64,000 nucleotides of DNA from positions 444,459-508,458 of the forward strand of contig NZ_KQ759763.1 in the NCBI RefSeq assembly GCF_001482195.1, read 5' to 3'. Under the pieces are notes generated by a model that saw only the letters and a program-made list of their open reading frames with translations, did not search any database and was not told where the DNA came from. Position numbers and translations under genes: made by a program. Shown in pieces: positions 17,131 to 25,209 of the stretch (positions within the stretch are counted from its first letter, which is position 1; every line of letters starts with the position of its first letter). The stretch comes from Luteimonas abyssi (GTDB lineage Bacteria > Pseudomonadota > Gammaproteobacteria > Xanthomonadales > Xanthomonadaceae).

Positions 17131-17886
17131 TCAGCGCTCGAACGGCGATGGGCCGTAGAACCGTCGCAGGTGGGCGGCCACGCCGGGGACGGTGTCGTGC
17201 AGCACGTCGGGTGCGCTGAAGTGGTATTCGCTGCACACCGCGAAGAACTCCTCGGGCGCTTCGGCCGCATACGGGTCGATCGCCAGCGAGTCGTCGCTGC
17301 GGTCGACCCGTTCGACGAACGCGTCGAACGCCTGCTGGAAGTCACGCGCCCAGGCCCGTTGCCATTCGCGGGGAAGGGCCGGCGTGCCATCGAGGACGCC
17401 GTCCAGCGCATCGAGCTTGTGCGCCATCTCGTGCACGGCCACGCAGAAGCCCGCGTCGGGTGCGGCCAGGTCGGCTTCCACATCGGCCCAGGAGAGGATC
17501 AGCGGCCCGCTCTCCCAGGCTTCGCCGATCAGCTCGTCTTCCCACTCGTGCAGCACCCCGGCGGCGTCGAGGTGGGTCCGGTTCACCCGGAAGGCGTCGG
17601 GATAGACGATCAACTGCGACCAGCCGTGCAGGCCTTCCTCGCCGAATTCCAGCAACGGCAGACAGCACAGCGCGGCCAGCAGGACACGCTGTGCGTCGTC
17701 GAGTTCGAGATCGGCGACCGGGGAAATCGTCTTCTGGTGCAGAAAACGCGACGTCAGCGCCTGCAGCGTGCGATCACGGGTGTCGTCGAGGCGGCCGATC
17801 CAGGCCGCGCGCCGTCGCACGGCCGTCCACATCGCAGGTGCGACCGGCTCGGGTCGGCGCCGCAGGCCACGGAGCCAGTCGATCAC
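17131..17886 (-). CDS. mtfA: Zinc-dependent peptidase, MtfA family
   Basis: 251 residues from a GTG at 17886, 13 bases after the stop of the upstream minus-strand gene. The start is not certain because the frame stays open upstream and the ribosome site is weak. The zinc motif HEMAHKLD, preceded by FCVAV, and the downstream EEFFAVCSEYHF glutamate region match MtfA (DgsA anti-repressor/YeeI), related to the anthrax lethal factor peptidase fold. In E. coli MtfA binds Mlc and affects glucose uptake; whether it does so here is unknown. Cytoplasmic. Confidence 0.88.
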   Translation of the reverse strand: MIDWLRGLRRRPEPVAPAMWTAVRRRAAWIGRLDDTRDRTLQALTSRFLHQKTISPVADLELDDAQRVLLAALCCLPLLEFGEEGLHGWSQLIVYPDAFRVNRTHLDAAGVLHEWEDELIGEAWESGPLILSWADVEADLAAPDAGFCVAVHEMAHKLDALDGVLDGTPALPREWQRAWARDFQQAFDAFVERVDRSDDSLAIDPYAAEAPEEFFAVCSEYHFSAPDVLHDTVPGVAAHLRRFYGPSPFER

Positions 17887-17899
17887 CGGGGCGAAGGTT

Positions 17900-18160
17900 T
17901 CAGCGGAACATGCCCGGCAGGAAACTGTGCCAGCGCGGGGTCCGTGCGCCGCCATCCGGATTGCTCCCGGTGACGCCGCCCACCGGCTCCCGTGCGTGCC
18001 CGCCGCCGCCGCTGCCATCCGTGCCGACGTTCGGGTTGGTGGGATCACCGCCGACCACCTCGCAGCCATCGGGGCTGGGCGCCTGGCGCACCTCGTCCGC
18101 GGCCCAGGCGGGCAGTGCGGCGGATAGGGTCAGCAACAACAACGCGAGTCGCAGGCTCAT
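17900..18160 (-). CDS. Small secreted Gly-rich protein of unknown function
   Basis: 86 residues from the ATG at 18160. Signal peptide MSLRLALLLLTLSAALPAWA, then a short mature chain with a single Cys (DGCEVVGGD), Asn/Gly-rich middle (GTDGSGGGGHARE) and PRWHSFLPGMFR at the end. No domain recognised; similar short frames accompany mtfA in related genomes only as far as I can guess. It shares a transcript with mtfA, given the 13-base gap. Confidence 0.6.
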   Translation of the reverse strand: MSLRLALLLLTLSAALPAWAADEVRQAPSPDGCEVVGGDPTNPNVGTDGSGGGGHAREPVGGVTGSNPDGGARTPRWHSFLPGMFR

Positions 18161-18294
18161 GAGGCGGCTCTTGCGTGGCAAGGGGCAATCTTGAACTATA
18201 GCGCGGTTGCGCGCCGTCTGCAGGCCCGGCATGCTGCCCGGCCCGTGTCGCCGAGCGACGCTGCCATCGGCCATGCGGCGTCGGATCTCATTTT

Positions 18295-19284
18295 ATGTCC
18301 TTCGAACGAGCATTGCTTGAGCGGCTGGCCGCCGGGCCCGTGTCCGGCGATCTGCTCGCACGTGAGCAGGGCCTCAGCCGGGCCGCGGTCTGGAAGCGGA
18401 TCGAGGCGCTGCGCGCGGCCGGTGTCGAGGTGATCGCACAGGCCGGCCAGGGCTATGCGCTGGCGCAGCGACCGGATTTGCTGGATGCGGACACGATCCG
18501 CTCGGCGCTGCCCTCGGACGTACGCGATGGGCTGGCCGAGCTGGAGGTGCTCTGGTCGATCGATTCGACCAGTTCCGAGCTGTTGCGGCGCGCCCGGCCC
18601 GCGGCCGGCGCCAGCGCATTGCTGGCCGAACGGCAGACGGGTGGGCGCGGCCGGCGCGGTCGGTCCTGGCGCTCGCCCCTGGCCGCCAATCTCTACCTGT
18701 CGGTCTCGCGTCGTTTCGCAGGCGGTCTGGCTCGCCTGGGCGGTTTGAGCCTGGTCGCCGGCGTGTGCGTGGCCGAGGCGGTGCAGGCGCTCGGGGTGGA
18801 GGCGCGCTTGAAGTGGCCCAACGATCTCGTGGTCGACGACGGCCTGGGCGGCCTGCGCAAGCTGGGTGGGCTGCTGGTGGAAGGCGGCGGTGAGCACGCC
18901 GGCCCGGTCGCTGCGGTGATCGGGATCGGGATCAATGTCGCCATGCCGGCCGACGCCGGGGCGGAGATCGATCAGCCATGGAGCGATCTGCGCGCGCTGG
19001 GGGTGGCAGGCCCGGTCCGCAACCGCCTCGCCGCAGCGGTGCTGAGCCGTCTGCTGCCGACGCTGGATGCGTTCGATCGCGACGGCCTGGGCCCGTGCCT
19101 ACCGCGCTACGCGGCGCTGGATGCCCTGCGTGATCTGCCCGTGGTCGTCCACGACGGCGACCGCATCTGTGCCGGAGTGGCATCGGGTATCGCCGCGGAC
19201 GGCGCGTTGCGGGTGCGCCTGGCCGATGGCGAGCGGACCTTCCATGCGGGCGAGGTCAGTGTCCGGCGGCATACGCATGGTTGA
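18295..19284 (+). CDS. birA: Bifunctional biotin-protein ligase / biotin operon repressor BirA
   Basis: 329 residues. N-terminal winged helix-turn-helix (about 1-62, SGDLLAREQGLSRAAVWKRIEALRA pattern), central ligase domain with the biotinyl-AMP loop GGRGRRGRSW, the catalytic LKWPNDLVVDD block (LGGLLVEG follows) and IGIGINV, and a C-terminal SH3-like domain (about 270-329). The enzyme attaches biotin to AccB and, with the HTH, represses biotin genes. It overlaps coaX by 8 bases, indicating coupled translation. Confidence 0.95.
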   Translation: MSFERALLERLAAGPVSGDLLAREQGLSRAAVWKRIEALRAAGVEVIAQAGQGYALAQRPDLLDADTIRSALPSDVRDGLAELEVLWSIDSTSSELLRRARPAAGASALLAERQTGGRGRRGRSWRSPLAANLYLSVSRRFAGGLARLGGLSLVAGVCVAEAVQALGVEARLKWPNDLVVDDGLGGLRKLGGLLVEGGGEHAGPVAAVIGIGINVAMPADAGAEIDQPWSDLRALGVAGPVRNRLAAAVLSRLLPTLDAFDRDGLGPCLPRYAALDALRDLPVVVHDGDRICAGVASGIAADGALRVRLADGERTFHAGEVSVRRHTHG

Positions 19285-20068
19285 GTGGCTGTTCGACCTG
19301 GGCAACACCCGTCTCAAGTGCGCGCCTTTGCGTACCGATGGCAGTGTCGGCGAAGGATTCGCGGTGGCCCACGATGGACGTGCGTTGCCCGCCGACTGGC
19401 TGCAGCGACTGCCGACCCGGCTCGACGCGGTCATGCTGGCGAGCGTAGCCGCGCCCGCGCTGCGGGTGGCGTTGCTGTCCGCGCTGGCCGGGCGCTGCGG
19501 CCGGGTGGTCCGGGTGGCGACGCCGCACCGGTTCGGCGACTTACGCATCGCCTATGCGGTACCGCAACGACTCGGTGTCGATCGTTTCCTGGCGCTGCTG
19601 GGCGCACGCACGCGCGTGCCGGGCGCGGCTTGCCTGGTGGTGGGGGTCGGCACCGCGACCACGATCGACCTGCTGGATGCCGCGGGCGTACATCGCGGAG
19701 GCCGTATCGCCCCGTCTCCCGCATTGATGCGCGAGAGCCTGCACCGACGCGCGCCGCACCTGCCGGCCACGGGCGGGCATTACCGCGCCTTCGCCGACGA
19801 CACCGACGATGCGCTGGCGTCCGGGTGCGAGGGCGCCGTGCGTGCACTCGTGGCCGCCAGCGTCGGCGATGCGTGCCGCCTGCTCGGTGCGTCGCCGCGC
19901 GTGTTCGTCCACGGTGGCGGCGCGGAGGCGATCCTCGCCGGAGTGCCCCGGGCAGAGTCGTCGCCGCATCTGGTGCTCGAGGGGCTGGCGCGGTGGGCGA
20001 CGGCGCTTCGTGCCGCGCCCGCGCCGGATGCCAGCGCCCCCGACGCGGCCGTCGGACGCGCGCCTTAG
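19277..20068 (+). CDS. coaX: Type III pantothenate kinase
   Basis: 263 residues starting inside birA (ATG 19277). It phosphorylates pantothenate with ATP as the first step of CoA synthesis. Actin-like ASKHA fold motifs are visible: DLGNTRLK phosphate-1 loop near the start, PQRLGVDRFLALLGAR (pantothenate and dimer region), VGVGTATTIDLLD (phosphate 2), GGRIAPSPALM where GGxIxPG is usual, and VHGGGAEAI near the end. The TAG stop codon (20066-20068) is part of the -10 box of the next gene. Confidence 0.93.
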   Translation: MVEWLFDLGNTRLKCAPLRTDGSVGEGFAVAHDGRALPADWLQRLPTRLDAVMLASVAAPALRVALLSALAGRCGRVVRVATPHRFGDLRIAYAVPQRLGVDRFLALLGARTRVPGAACLVVGVGTATTIDLLDAAGVHRGGRIAPSPALMRESLHRRAPHLPATGGHYRAFADDTDDALASGCEGAVRALVAASVGDACRLLGASPRVFVHGGGAEAILAGVPRAESSPHLVLEGLARWATALRAAPAPDASAPDAAVGRAP

Positions 20069-20071
20069 AAT
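20066..20071 (+). promoter_or_regulatory. -10 box TAGAAT overlapping the coaX stop codon
   Basis: The first three bases are the coaX stop codon. The last T is 7 bases from the ATG of the SPOR gene at 20078 and there is no Shine-Dalgarno, so the SPOR mRNA made from here would be leaderless. Confidence 0.55.
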
Positions 20072-20077
20072 GCGCCC

Positions 20078-20854
20078 ATGCTCGCCCGCGCCGCCGTCAT
20101 CCTGCTGATCGTCCTGAACCTCGGTGTCGCCATGTGGTGGGCGCTGCGTCCGCCGTCGCCGCCACCCGCCGCGCCGGAACAGCCTCAGGGCGTGCCTCGG
20201 CTGCAATTGCTCGCCGAAGCGTCACCGGATGCCCGCGGCGTGGCTGCGGAGGCGGCCCGGTCGACACCGGCGCAGGAGGGGCCGCTGGCTGAGCGCGATG
20301 CGACCGGCGACGCGGTCGCGGCGGGCGAACCGGCGCCGCCGTCGCTTTTGCCGGAGGAGGAAGAGGCGGCGCCGGCCACGTCCGCCGTGGCGGAGCCGTC
20401 GCGCCGTCAGTGCCAGCGTCTGGGCCCATTCGCGGACCGTGCCGCCGCCGTGCAGGCGCAGGCCGCGCTGCCGGCGCACCTCCGGCACTCGCGTCTGCGC
20501 GAGGAGACGGTGGCCGCGCGCGGTTGGCGGGTGCTGATGGGGCCCGAGGCGGATCGCGAGGCGGCGCAGGACGCGACCGCCCGTCTCTCGGCCGCCGGTT
20601 TCGACGACCACTTCATTCTCGGTGGCGACGATGCCAATGCGATCGCGCTGGGCCGCTACAGCAGCGAAGGCGCCGCGCGCGGCCATGCCGACCGACTTCG
20701 GGCCGCAGGCTTTCCCGCGCGTGCCGAGGCCGTCGGTGGCGACGCCCGCCACTGGCTGGACGTGGCGGTCGACGATTCGGTTCAGGCGGACGCCGCGCGC
20801 CGCGCGAGCGGCGCCGACCGGGCCCGCGCGATCGACTGTGCGGACATGACGTAG
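20078..20854 (+). CDS. SPOR-domain membrane protein
   Basis: 258 residues. An N-terminal transmembrane helix (MLARAAVILLIVLNLGVAMW) is followed by a Pro/Ala/Glu-rich linker and from about residue 105 by a SPOR-like peptidoglycan-binding region (CQRLGPFADRAAAVQAQAAL, ARGWRVLMGPEADREAAQDA, NAIALGRYSSEGAARGHADR), probably two related beta-alpha units. SPOR domains bind denuded glycan strands at division sites. The position directly after birA-coaX is typical of this bacterial family. Confidence 0.82.
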   Translation: MLARAAVILLIVLNLGVAMWWALRPPSPPPAAPEQPQGVPRLQLLAEASPDARGVAAEAARSTPAQEGPLAERDATGDAVAAGEPAPPSLLPEEEEAAPATSAVAEPSRRQCQRLGPFADRAAAVQAQAALPAHLRHSRLREETVAARGWRVLMGPEADREAAQDATARLSAAGFDDHFILGGDDANAIALGRYSSEGAARGHADRLRAAGFPARAEAVGGDARHWLDVAVDDSVQADAARRASGADRARAIDCADMT

Positions 20855-20907
20855 GGACCGGCGCTCTCCTGTATTGCGTTCGTCGCCGTCGACGGTGCCG
20901 CTTCCGC

Positions 20908-20913
20908 TAGAAT
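20908..20913 (+). promoter_or_regulatory. -10 box TAGAAT of the tRNA-Thr gene
   Basis: TAGAAT is 30 bases upstream of the mature tRNA 5' end, followed by a C/T-rich stretch with G/C suitable for stringent control (TCCTCCCC). No good -35 box is visible at 17 bases. Confidence 0.55.
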
Positions 20914-20943
20914 CCTCCCCGCACGCGTTCACTGCGCACCCGT

Positions 20944-21019
20944 GCCGGCATAGCTCAGCTGGTAGAGCAACCGCCTTGTAAGCGGTAGGTCGTCCGTTCG
21001 ATTCGGACTGTCGGCACCA
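20944..21019 (+). tRNA. tRNA-Thr (anticodon TGT)
   Basis: 76 bases with encoded CCA. Acceptor arms GCCGGCA (20944-20950) and TGTCGGC (21009-21015) pair with one G-T. D-stem GCTC/GAGC, anticodon stem ACCGC/GCGGT around loop CTTGTAA (anticodon TGT, reads ACA and probably ACG), and T-stem GTCCG/CGGAC around TTCGATT. Discriminator base A at 21016. Confidence 0.97.
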
Positions 21020-21264
21020 TCCTGGTCCCATACGTTGTTCGGCCGCGCACCGTGCGCAGCGCGGGTGCCGGAAACGTGCAGCCCGGGCATGACTTTCGGC
21101 AGCCGGGAAGCGCCCGACATCGTGGGGAACGCCCCGACAGACAGCGCGCCGCGCATCGCGCATTCTTTGCGGGCCGGTAGCACGGTGCTGCGACTCCCCA
21201 TCCCCTTGTCGCTGTCACGGTCCAACGTGTGCCGCTTCCGCAATGGAGGCGGCCGGCACGAAGG

Positions 21265-21304
21265 AGGCGCCGTATCGCCAGTCGATACGGCGCCTTCTCT
21301 CTTT
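21265..21304 (+). terminator. Strong Rho-independent terminator with no obvious gene in front
   Basis: A perfect 13-bp stem (21265-21277 with 21283-21295), loop CCAGT, then TCTCTCTTTT. The T-tract is only on the plus strand. Confidence 0.88.
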
Positions 21305-21374
21305 TCCGGGTGTGGTGCGATCGGTCCGAGGACGCCGCGGCTTCCCGCGCGCAGGGGCGGAAAGGCGCCGATGC

Positions 21375-21380
21375 TAGACT
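21375..21380 (+). promoter_or_regulatory. -10 box TAGACT of the arginase gene
   Basis: TAGACT preceded by GC, 96 bases upstream of the ATG at 21476. It predicts a leader of about 88 bases. Confidence 0.5.
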
Positions 21381-21475
21381 CCGCGCTGCCCTGGGCGCCC
21401 CACACCGCACGTTCCAACGCTGCACGAGCGCGTGCGCTCCGCGCCGGGTCCGAGACCATCGCCGCAGGAGTCCAC

Positions 21476-22399
21476 ATGAGTCGTTCGTATCCCCCCGTGT
21501 CCCTGATCGGAGCGCCCACCGACATCGGAGCGGGGCATCTCGGCGCACGCCTCGGGCCTGATGCGCTGCGTATCGCGGGCCTGGCCGAGGCGTTGCGCGC
21601 GCGCGGCGTGGACGTCGTCGATCGTGGCGATCTGGCCGGTCCGGCCAACCCCGTGCGGCCGCCGGTCGAGGGCTATCGCCATCTCGACGGTGTGGTGGCA
21701 TGGAACGAGGCGTTGATGCAGGCCTCGCTCGCGGAGCTCGAGGCCGGCCGCATGCCGCTGGTGATGGGCGGCGACCATTCCCTCGGGATCGGTTCGATCG
21801 CGGCGGTGGCCGCGTACTGCCGCGCGCAGGGACGCAAGCTCCGCGTGCTGTGGCTCGATGCGCATTCGGACTTCAACACCAGCCACGTCACGCCGTCGGG
21901 CAATATCCACGGCATGCCGGTCGCCTGCCTGTGCGGACTGGGGCCGGATGTGCTCACGCGGATCGGCGGCCATGTTCCGGCCATCGTGCCGTCGCAGGTG
22001 CGGCAGGTCGGCATCCGCTCGGTGGACCAGGACGAAAAACGCCTGGTGAAGGAGCACGGTCTCGACATCTACGACATGCGCTACATCGACGAGGTGGGCA
22101 TGAAACGCACCATGGAGGCGGCGCTCGACGGGCTGGACGAGAACACCCACCTGCACGTCAGCTTCGATGTCGACGTGCTCGACCCCACCATCGCACCGGG
22201 GACCGGCACCACGGTGCCCGGCGGCCTCAACTACCGTGAGGCGCAATTGGTGATGGAGATGATCGCCGACAGCGGTCGGATGGGGTCGCTCGACGTGGTC
22301 GAGGTCAGTCCGGCGCTGGATATCCGGAACACGACCGCGGAACTCGCGGTGGATCTGGTCGAGAGCCTGTTCGGCAAGTCGACGCTGATGCGGAATTGA
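21476..22399 (+). CDS. rocF: Arginase
   Basis: 307 residues from the ATG at 21476 (AGGAG 7 bases upstream). It splits arginine into ornithine and urea with a binuclear Mn centre. Metal-binding motifs are present in order: GGDHSLGIGS (first His), WLDAHSDFNT, NIHGMP and SFDVDVLDP. The substrate-binding region EVSPALDIRNTTAELAV is near the C-terminus. The length is normal for rocF-type arginases. No urease genes lie in the window, so the likely purpose is nitrogen or ornithine/polyamine supply. The next frame (22416) is a 12-codon Arg-rich ORF with a strong ribosome site. Confidence 0.95.
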   Translation: MSRSYPPVSLIGAPTDIGAGHLGARLGPDALRIAGLAEALRARGVDVVDRGDLAGPANPVRPPVEGYRHLDGVVAWNEALMQASLAELEAGRMPLVMGGDHSLGIGSIAAVAAYCRAQGRKLRVLWLDAHSDFNTSHVTPSGNIHGMPVACLCGLGPDVLTRIGGHVPAIVPSQVRQVGIRSVDQDEKRLVKEHGLDIYDMRYIDEVGMKRTMEAALDGLDENTHLHVSFDVDVLDPTIAPGTGTTVPGGLNYREAQLVMEMIADSGRMGSLDVVEVSPALDIRNTTAELAVDLVESLFGKSTLMRN

Positions 22400-22564
22400 A
22401 ACGCCTCAGGAGAATATGAACAGGAGGGCGCGTCGGGGTCGCGATCGCGCGTGATTCCACGCGGCGTTCACGCCTGACTGGGCTTTCATGCAGGTGCGGG
22501 CCGCGGGTCGACGCGGGTTGCGTCGAAAGGAACGGCCCCTCTTTCCGATCAGGAGACTTCCAAC

Positions 22565-22720
22565 ATGAAGCGTTTCACTGCCCTGCTGCTGCTCGCCCTG
22601 TTCTCCGTCGGCACGCTGACCGCGTGCAACACCATGAAGGGCGCCGGCCAGGACGTCCAGAAGGTGGGCGGCAAGCTCGAAGATGCGGCCGACAACACCG
22701 GTGGCACCGGCCGCAACTGA
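22565..22720 (+). CDS. Entericidin A/B-like lipoprotein
   Basis: 51 residues, too short for most gene callers. AGGAG lies upstream of the ATG at 22565. Lipoprotein signal MKRFTALLLLALFSVGTLTAC with lipobox LTAC (Cys21), then the entericidin core NTMKGAGQDVQKVGGKLEDAA. Entericidins are tiny membrane lipoproteins, in E. coli an antidote/toxin pair induced in stationary phase or osmotic stress. Only one member is present here. A terminator follows at once. Confidence 0.9.
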   Translation: MKRFTALLLLALFSVGTLTACNTMKGAGQDVQKVGGKLEDAADNTGGTGRN

Positions 22721-22746
22721 TCGGCCCGCCTTCAGGCATCAGAGAG

Positions 22747-22772
22747 AGCCGGCGCAAGCCGGCTTTCTTTTT
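22747..22772 (+). terminator. Terminator of the entericidin gene
   Basis: AGCCGGC (22747-22753), tetraloop GCAA, GCCGGCT (22758-22764), then TTCTTTTT. Confidence 0.85.
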
Positions 22773-22918
22773 CTGCGGCAGGGCCGTCTGCGACGGGCCT
22801 GTTCGCGGCAGGCCGACCAGCAATGGCGATGCGCGACCGGATGAAGCGTTCATCGAACTGATGGCGCAGGCAACGCAATCTTGATGCGCTTTGAAGCTGC
22901 CTTGCGTGACGCTGGGAA

Positions 22919-22935
22919 CACGGTATTCCACCGTG
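22919..22935. promoter_or_regulatory. 6-5-6 inverted repeat CACGGT-N5-ACCGTG upstream of CsbD gene
   Basis: Perfect arms 22919-22924 and 22930-22935, 20 bases before the ATG at 22956. It may be an operator or a leader hairpin; regulator unknown. Confidence 0.35.
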
Positions 22936-22955
22936 ATCCGACGATCGAGGCCCAC

Positions 22956-23153
22956 ATGAACAAAGACATCATTTCCGGGAAGTGGACGCAGCTGAAGGGC
23001 AAGGCCCAGGCGAAGTGGGGCGACCTGACCGACGACGTGTTCGATGTCGCGGAAGGCGACAGCAAGTACCTCGCCGGGAAGCTCCAGGAAACCTACGGCT
23101 GGGAGCGCGAGCGCGCCGAGAAGGAAGTGCGCGATTTCGAACGCGATCTCTGA
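22956..23153 (+). CDS. CsbD-family stress-response protein
   Basis: 65 residues. The ATG at 22956 gives [20 protein letters not shown], the standard CsbD start, followed by [19 protein letters not shown] and a C-terminal [15 protein letters not shown]. CsbD-like proteins (E. coli YjbJ) are abundant, hydrophilic four-helix proteins induced by general stress; biochemical activity is unknown. A 6-5-6 palindrome lies in the leader and a terminator at 23221. Confidence 0.93.
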   Translation: MNKDIISGKWTQLKGKAQAKWGDLTDDVFDVAEGDSKYLAGKLQETYGWERERAEKEVRDFERDL

Positions 23154-23459
23154 GCGTCGGTCGGGCGCGCTCCGGCACCTCGCGGACGCGCACGTTCGAT
23201 CACACCAGACCCCAGACGAAGGGCCGGCATCGCCGGTCCTTTTTTATTGCCTGGAATTGTCGGCCGTGGGCGGCTGATCGGGAACGGCCGGCCGGGGCGC
23301 GTCGCCAGCGATCTGGCGCGCTCGTCCGCCCTGGTCACCGGTCGTCCGGCTGCGGTCGGCGAGCGGACCCCCGCATCGGCGGCCATGGGCGTGGAAGGCG
23401 GAGGCGGTCGCCCGACCGGGCGGCTACACCGGACCGCTGTCCACGACGATCCGTATCCG
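23154..23459. other. 306-base spacer between CsbD gene and trpS
   Basis: Contains the terminator at 23221-23245 and then about 210 bases of GC-rich leader to trpS. I see no gene, Trp-rich leader peptide, attenuator pair or T-box in it. Confidence 0.6.
23221..23245 (+). terminator. Terminator of the CsbD gene
   Basis: GGGCCGGC (23221-23228) pairs with GCCGGTCC (23232-23239) with one G-T, loop ATC, followed by TTTTTT. Confidence 0.88.
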
Positions 23460-24812
23460 ATGTCCGCTGCTCGCGCCACCCGTGTCCTGACCGGCATCAC
23501 CACCTCCGGGACGCCCCATCTCGGCAATTACGTGGGTGCAGTGCGGCCGGCCATCGCCGCCAGCCGGGCCCCGGAAACCGAAAGCTTCTACTTCCTTGCC
23601 GACCTGCACAGCCTGATCAAGGCGCAGGATCCGGTGCGGACCCAGCGGTCGACGCTCGAGATCGCGGCGACCTGGCTCGCGGCCGGGCTTGAGCCGGACA
23701 AGGTCTGGTTCTACCGCCAGAGCGACATTCCCGAGATCCCCGAGCTGACCTGGTTCCTGACCTGCGTGGCCGGCAAGGGCATCCTCAACCGTGCGCACGC
23801 CTACAAGGCCGCGGTCGATCGCAATCGCGCCGACGGCGAGGACGACGACGCGGGCGTCAGCGCCGGTCTCTTCATGTACCCGGTGTTGATGGCCGCCGAC
23901 ATCCTGATCTTCGGCGCCGACAAGGTGCCGGTCGGGCGCGACCAGATCCAGCACATCGAGATGGCGCGCGACTTCGGCCAGCGCTTCAACCACGTCTACG
24001 GCCGCGACTGGTTCACGCTGCCGGAGGTGGTGATCGACGAACAGGTGGCGACCCTGCCGGGCCTGGACGGCCGCAAGATGAGCAAGAGCTACGGCAACAC
24101 GATCCCGCTGTTCGCGCCGCGCGAGACCCTGCGCAAGCTGGTGTTCTCGATCGTGACCGACTCGCGCCCGCCGGGCACGCCCAAGGACACCGACGGCTCG
24201 GCGCTGTTCCAGCTCTACCAGGCGTTCGCCACGCCGGCCGAGACGGCCGCGTTCGCGCAGGCGTTCGCCGACGGCATCGGCTGGGGCGACGCCAAGCAGC
24301 AGTTGTTCGAGCGCATCGACGCGGAGATCGCGCCGATGCGCGATCGCTACGAGACGCTGATGGCTCGGCCCCAGGACATCGAGGCGATTCTGCGCGACGG
24401 CGCCCGCCGCCTGCGCGAGCGCTACGCGACCCCGCTGCTTGCCGAACTGCGCCATGCCGTCGGCTTGCGCGACCTGTCGGCCGGTGCCGCCGAGGCGTCC
24501 GGCGACGACAGCGGCGACACCGCGATCCGGCCGGCACCGCCGGTGTTCAAGCAGTACCGCGAGGCGGACGGCCGGTTCTCGTTCAAGCTGGTCGACGGCG
24601 ACACCCTGCTGCTGCAGGGCGCGGCCTTCGCCGCGCCGCGCGATGCCGGGCAGTGGATCGGCCGGCTGAAATCGGGCGCGGTGTCGCCGGACGTCGATGC
24701 CGACGGCGTGGTCCGTACCGACGGCATCGAGATCGGGCGCCTCGCCGAAGGTGTCGACGCCGCCGCGTTCGCTGCCGCGCTGGCGCGCCTGGCGGAGGAC
24801 GCCGCGACGTGA
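23460..24812 (+). CDS. trpS: Tryptophanyl-tRNA synthetase
   Basis: 450 residues from the ATG at 23460. Class I synthetase with the HIGH-type motif SGTPHLGNY (about 16-24) and KMSKS (GRKMSKSYGN, about 204-213). The sequence FYRQSDIPEIPELTWFL and MYPVLMAADIL are typical of TrpRS. It carries a C-terminal extension (from about residue 345: RPAPPVFKQYREADGRFSFK and so on) beyond the usual 330-residue enzyme, seen also in related genera; the function of the extension is unknown. The stop overlaps the next start by GTGA. Confidence 0.96.
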   Translation: MSAARATRVLTGITTSGTPHLGNYVGAVRPAIAASRAPETESFYFLADLHSLIKAQDPVRTQRSTLEIAATWLAAGLEPDKVWFYRQSDIPEIPELTWFLTCVAGKGILNRAHAYKAAVDRNRADGEDDDAGVSAGLFMYPVLMAADILIFGADKVPVGRDQIQHIEMARDFGQRFNHVYGRDWFTLPEVVIDEQVATLPGLDGRKMSKSYGNTIPLFAPRETLRKLVFSIVTDSRPPGTPKDTDGSALFQLYQAFATPAETAAFAQAFADGIGWGDAKQQLFERIDAEIAPMRDRYETLMARPQDIEAILRDGARRLRERYATPLLAELRHAVGLRDLSAGAAEASGDDSGDTAIRPAPPVFKQYREADGRFSFKLVDGDTLLLQGAAFAAPRDAGQWIGRLKSGAVSPDVDADGVVRTDGIEIGRLAEGVDAAAFAAALARLAEDAAT

Positions 24813-25123
24813 ACGCGCTGGTCGAGGTCAACCTCGCCCTGATCCTGTTCCTGCCGTGGTTCGCGATCCTCGGCACGCTCTACTGGGCGTATCCCCGGCA
24901 GCCGCGCGACGCGGCCCGCCGCGTGTTCGACATCGGCTCGCTGCTGCTCGCCGTGGCGGCGTTCCTGCTAGCCGTGCACTGGGCGCATCGTGGCGCGGAC
25001 CCTGCGTTCGGCGGGATGTGGCGGCAGGTGCTGGCCACCGCCGTCGGCTACGGTGTGTTCCTGGGCGTGATGCTGATCGCATTCCTGGTGCGCAGGCGTT
25101 GGCTGCACCGGCGCGCGCGCTGA
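24809..25123 (+). CDS. Three-helix membrane protein of unknown function
   Basis: 104 residues from a GTG that overlaps the trpS stop codon (GTGA), so it is translated by coupling. Three hydrophobic helices (about 8-27, 42-60, 78-96: VNLALILFLPWFAILGTLYW, FDIGSLLLAVAAFLLAVHW, GYGVFLGVMLIAFLV) and a basic C-terminal tail RRRWLHRRAR. Not recognised as a named family. Likely in the inner membrane. The downstream MBL gene has its own -10 box. Confidence 0.78.
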   Translation: MNALVEVNLALILFLPWFAILGTLYWAYPRQPRDAARRVFDIGSLLLAVAAFLLAVHWAHRGADPAFGGMWRQVLATAVGYGVFLGVMLIAFLVRRRWLHRRAR

Positions 25124-25169
25124 GCGGGTCTGCGACCAAAGCCGCATCCCGGTTCCCGCCGCGCTTGCC

Positions 25170-25175
25170 TAGACT
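25170..25175 (+). promoter_or_regulatory. -10 box TAGACT of the MBL-fold gene
   Basis: TAGACT preceded by CC, 40 bases before the ATG at 25210. It predicts a leader of about 27 bases. Confidence 0.5.
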
Positions 25176-25209
25176 GGTTGCAGTCCCCGAACGCAGCACG
25201 AGTCACCCC

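Larger units (their letters stand above)
21020..21475. other. 456-base region between tRNA-Thr and arginase; possible small RNA
   Basis: No supported protein gene: open frames here lack start sites and family matches. A strong plus-strand terminator at 21265-21304 lies 246 bases after the tRNA, so either a long tRNA precursor ends there or a separate small RNA is transcribed in 21020-21304. The arginase promoter follows at 21375. Confidence 0.4.
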
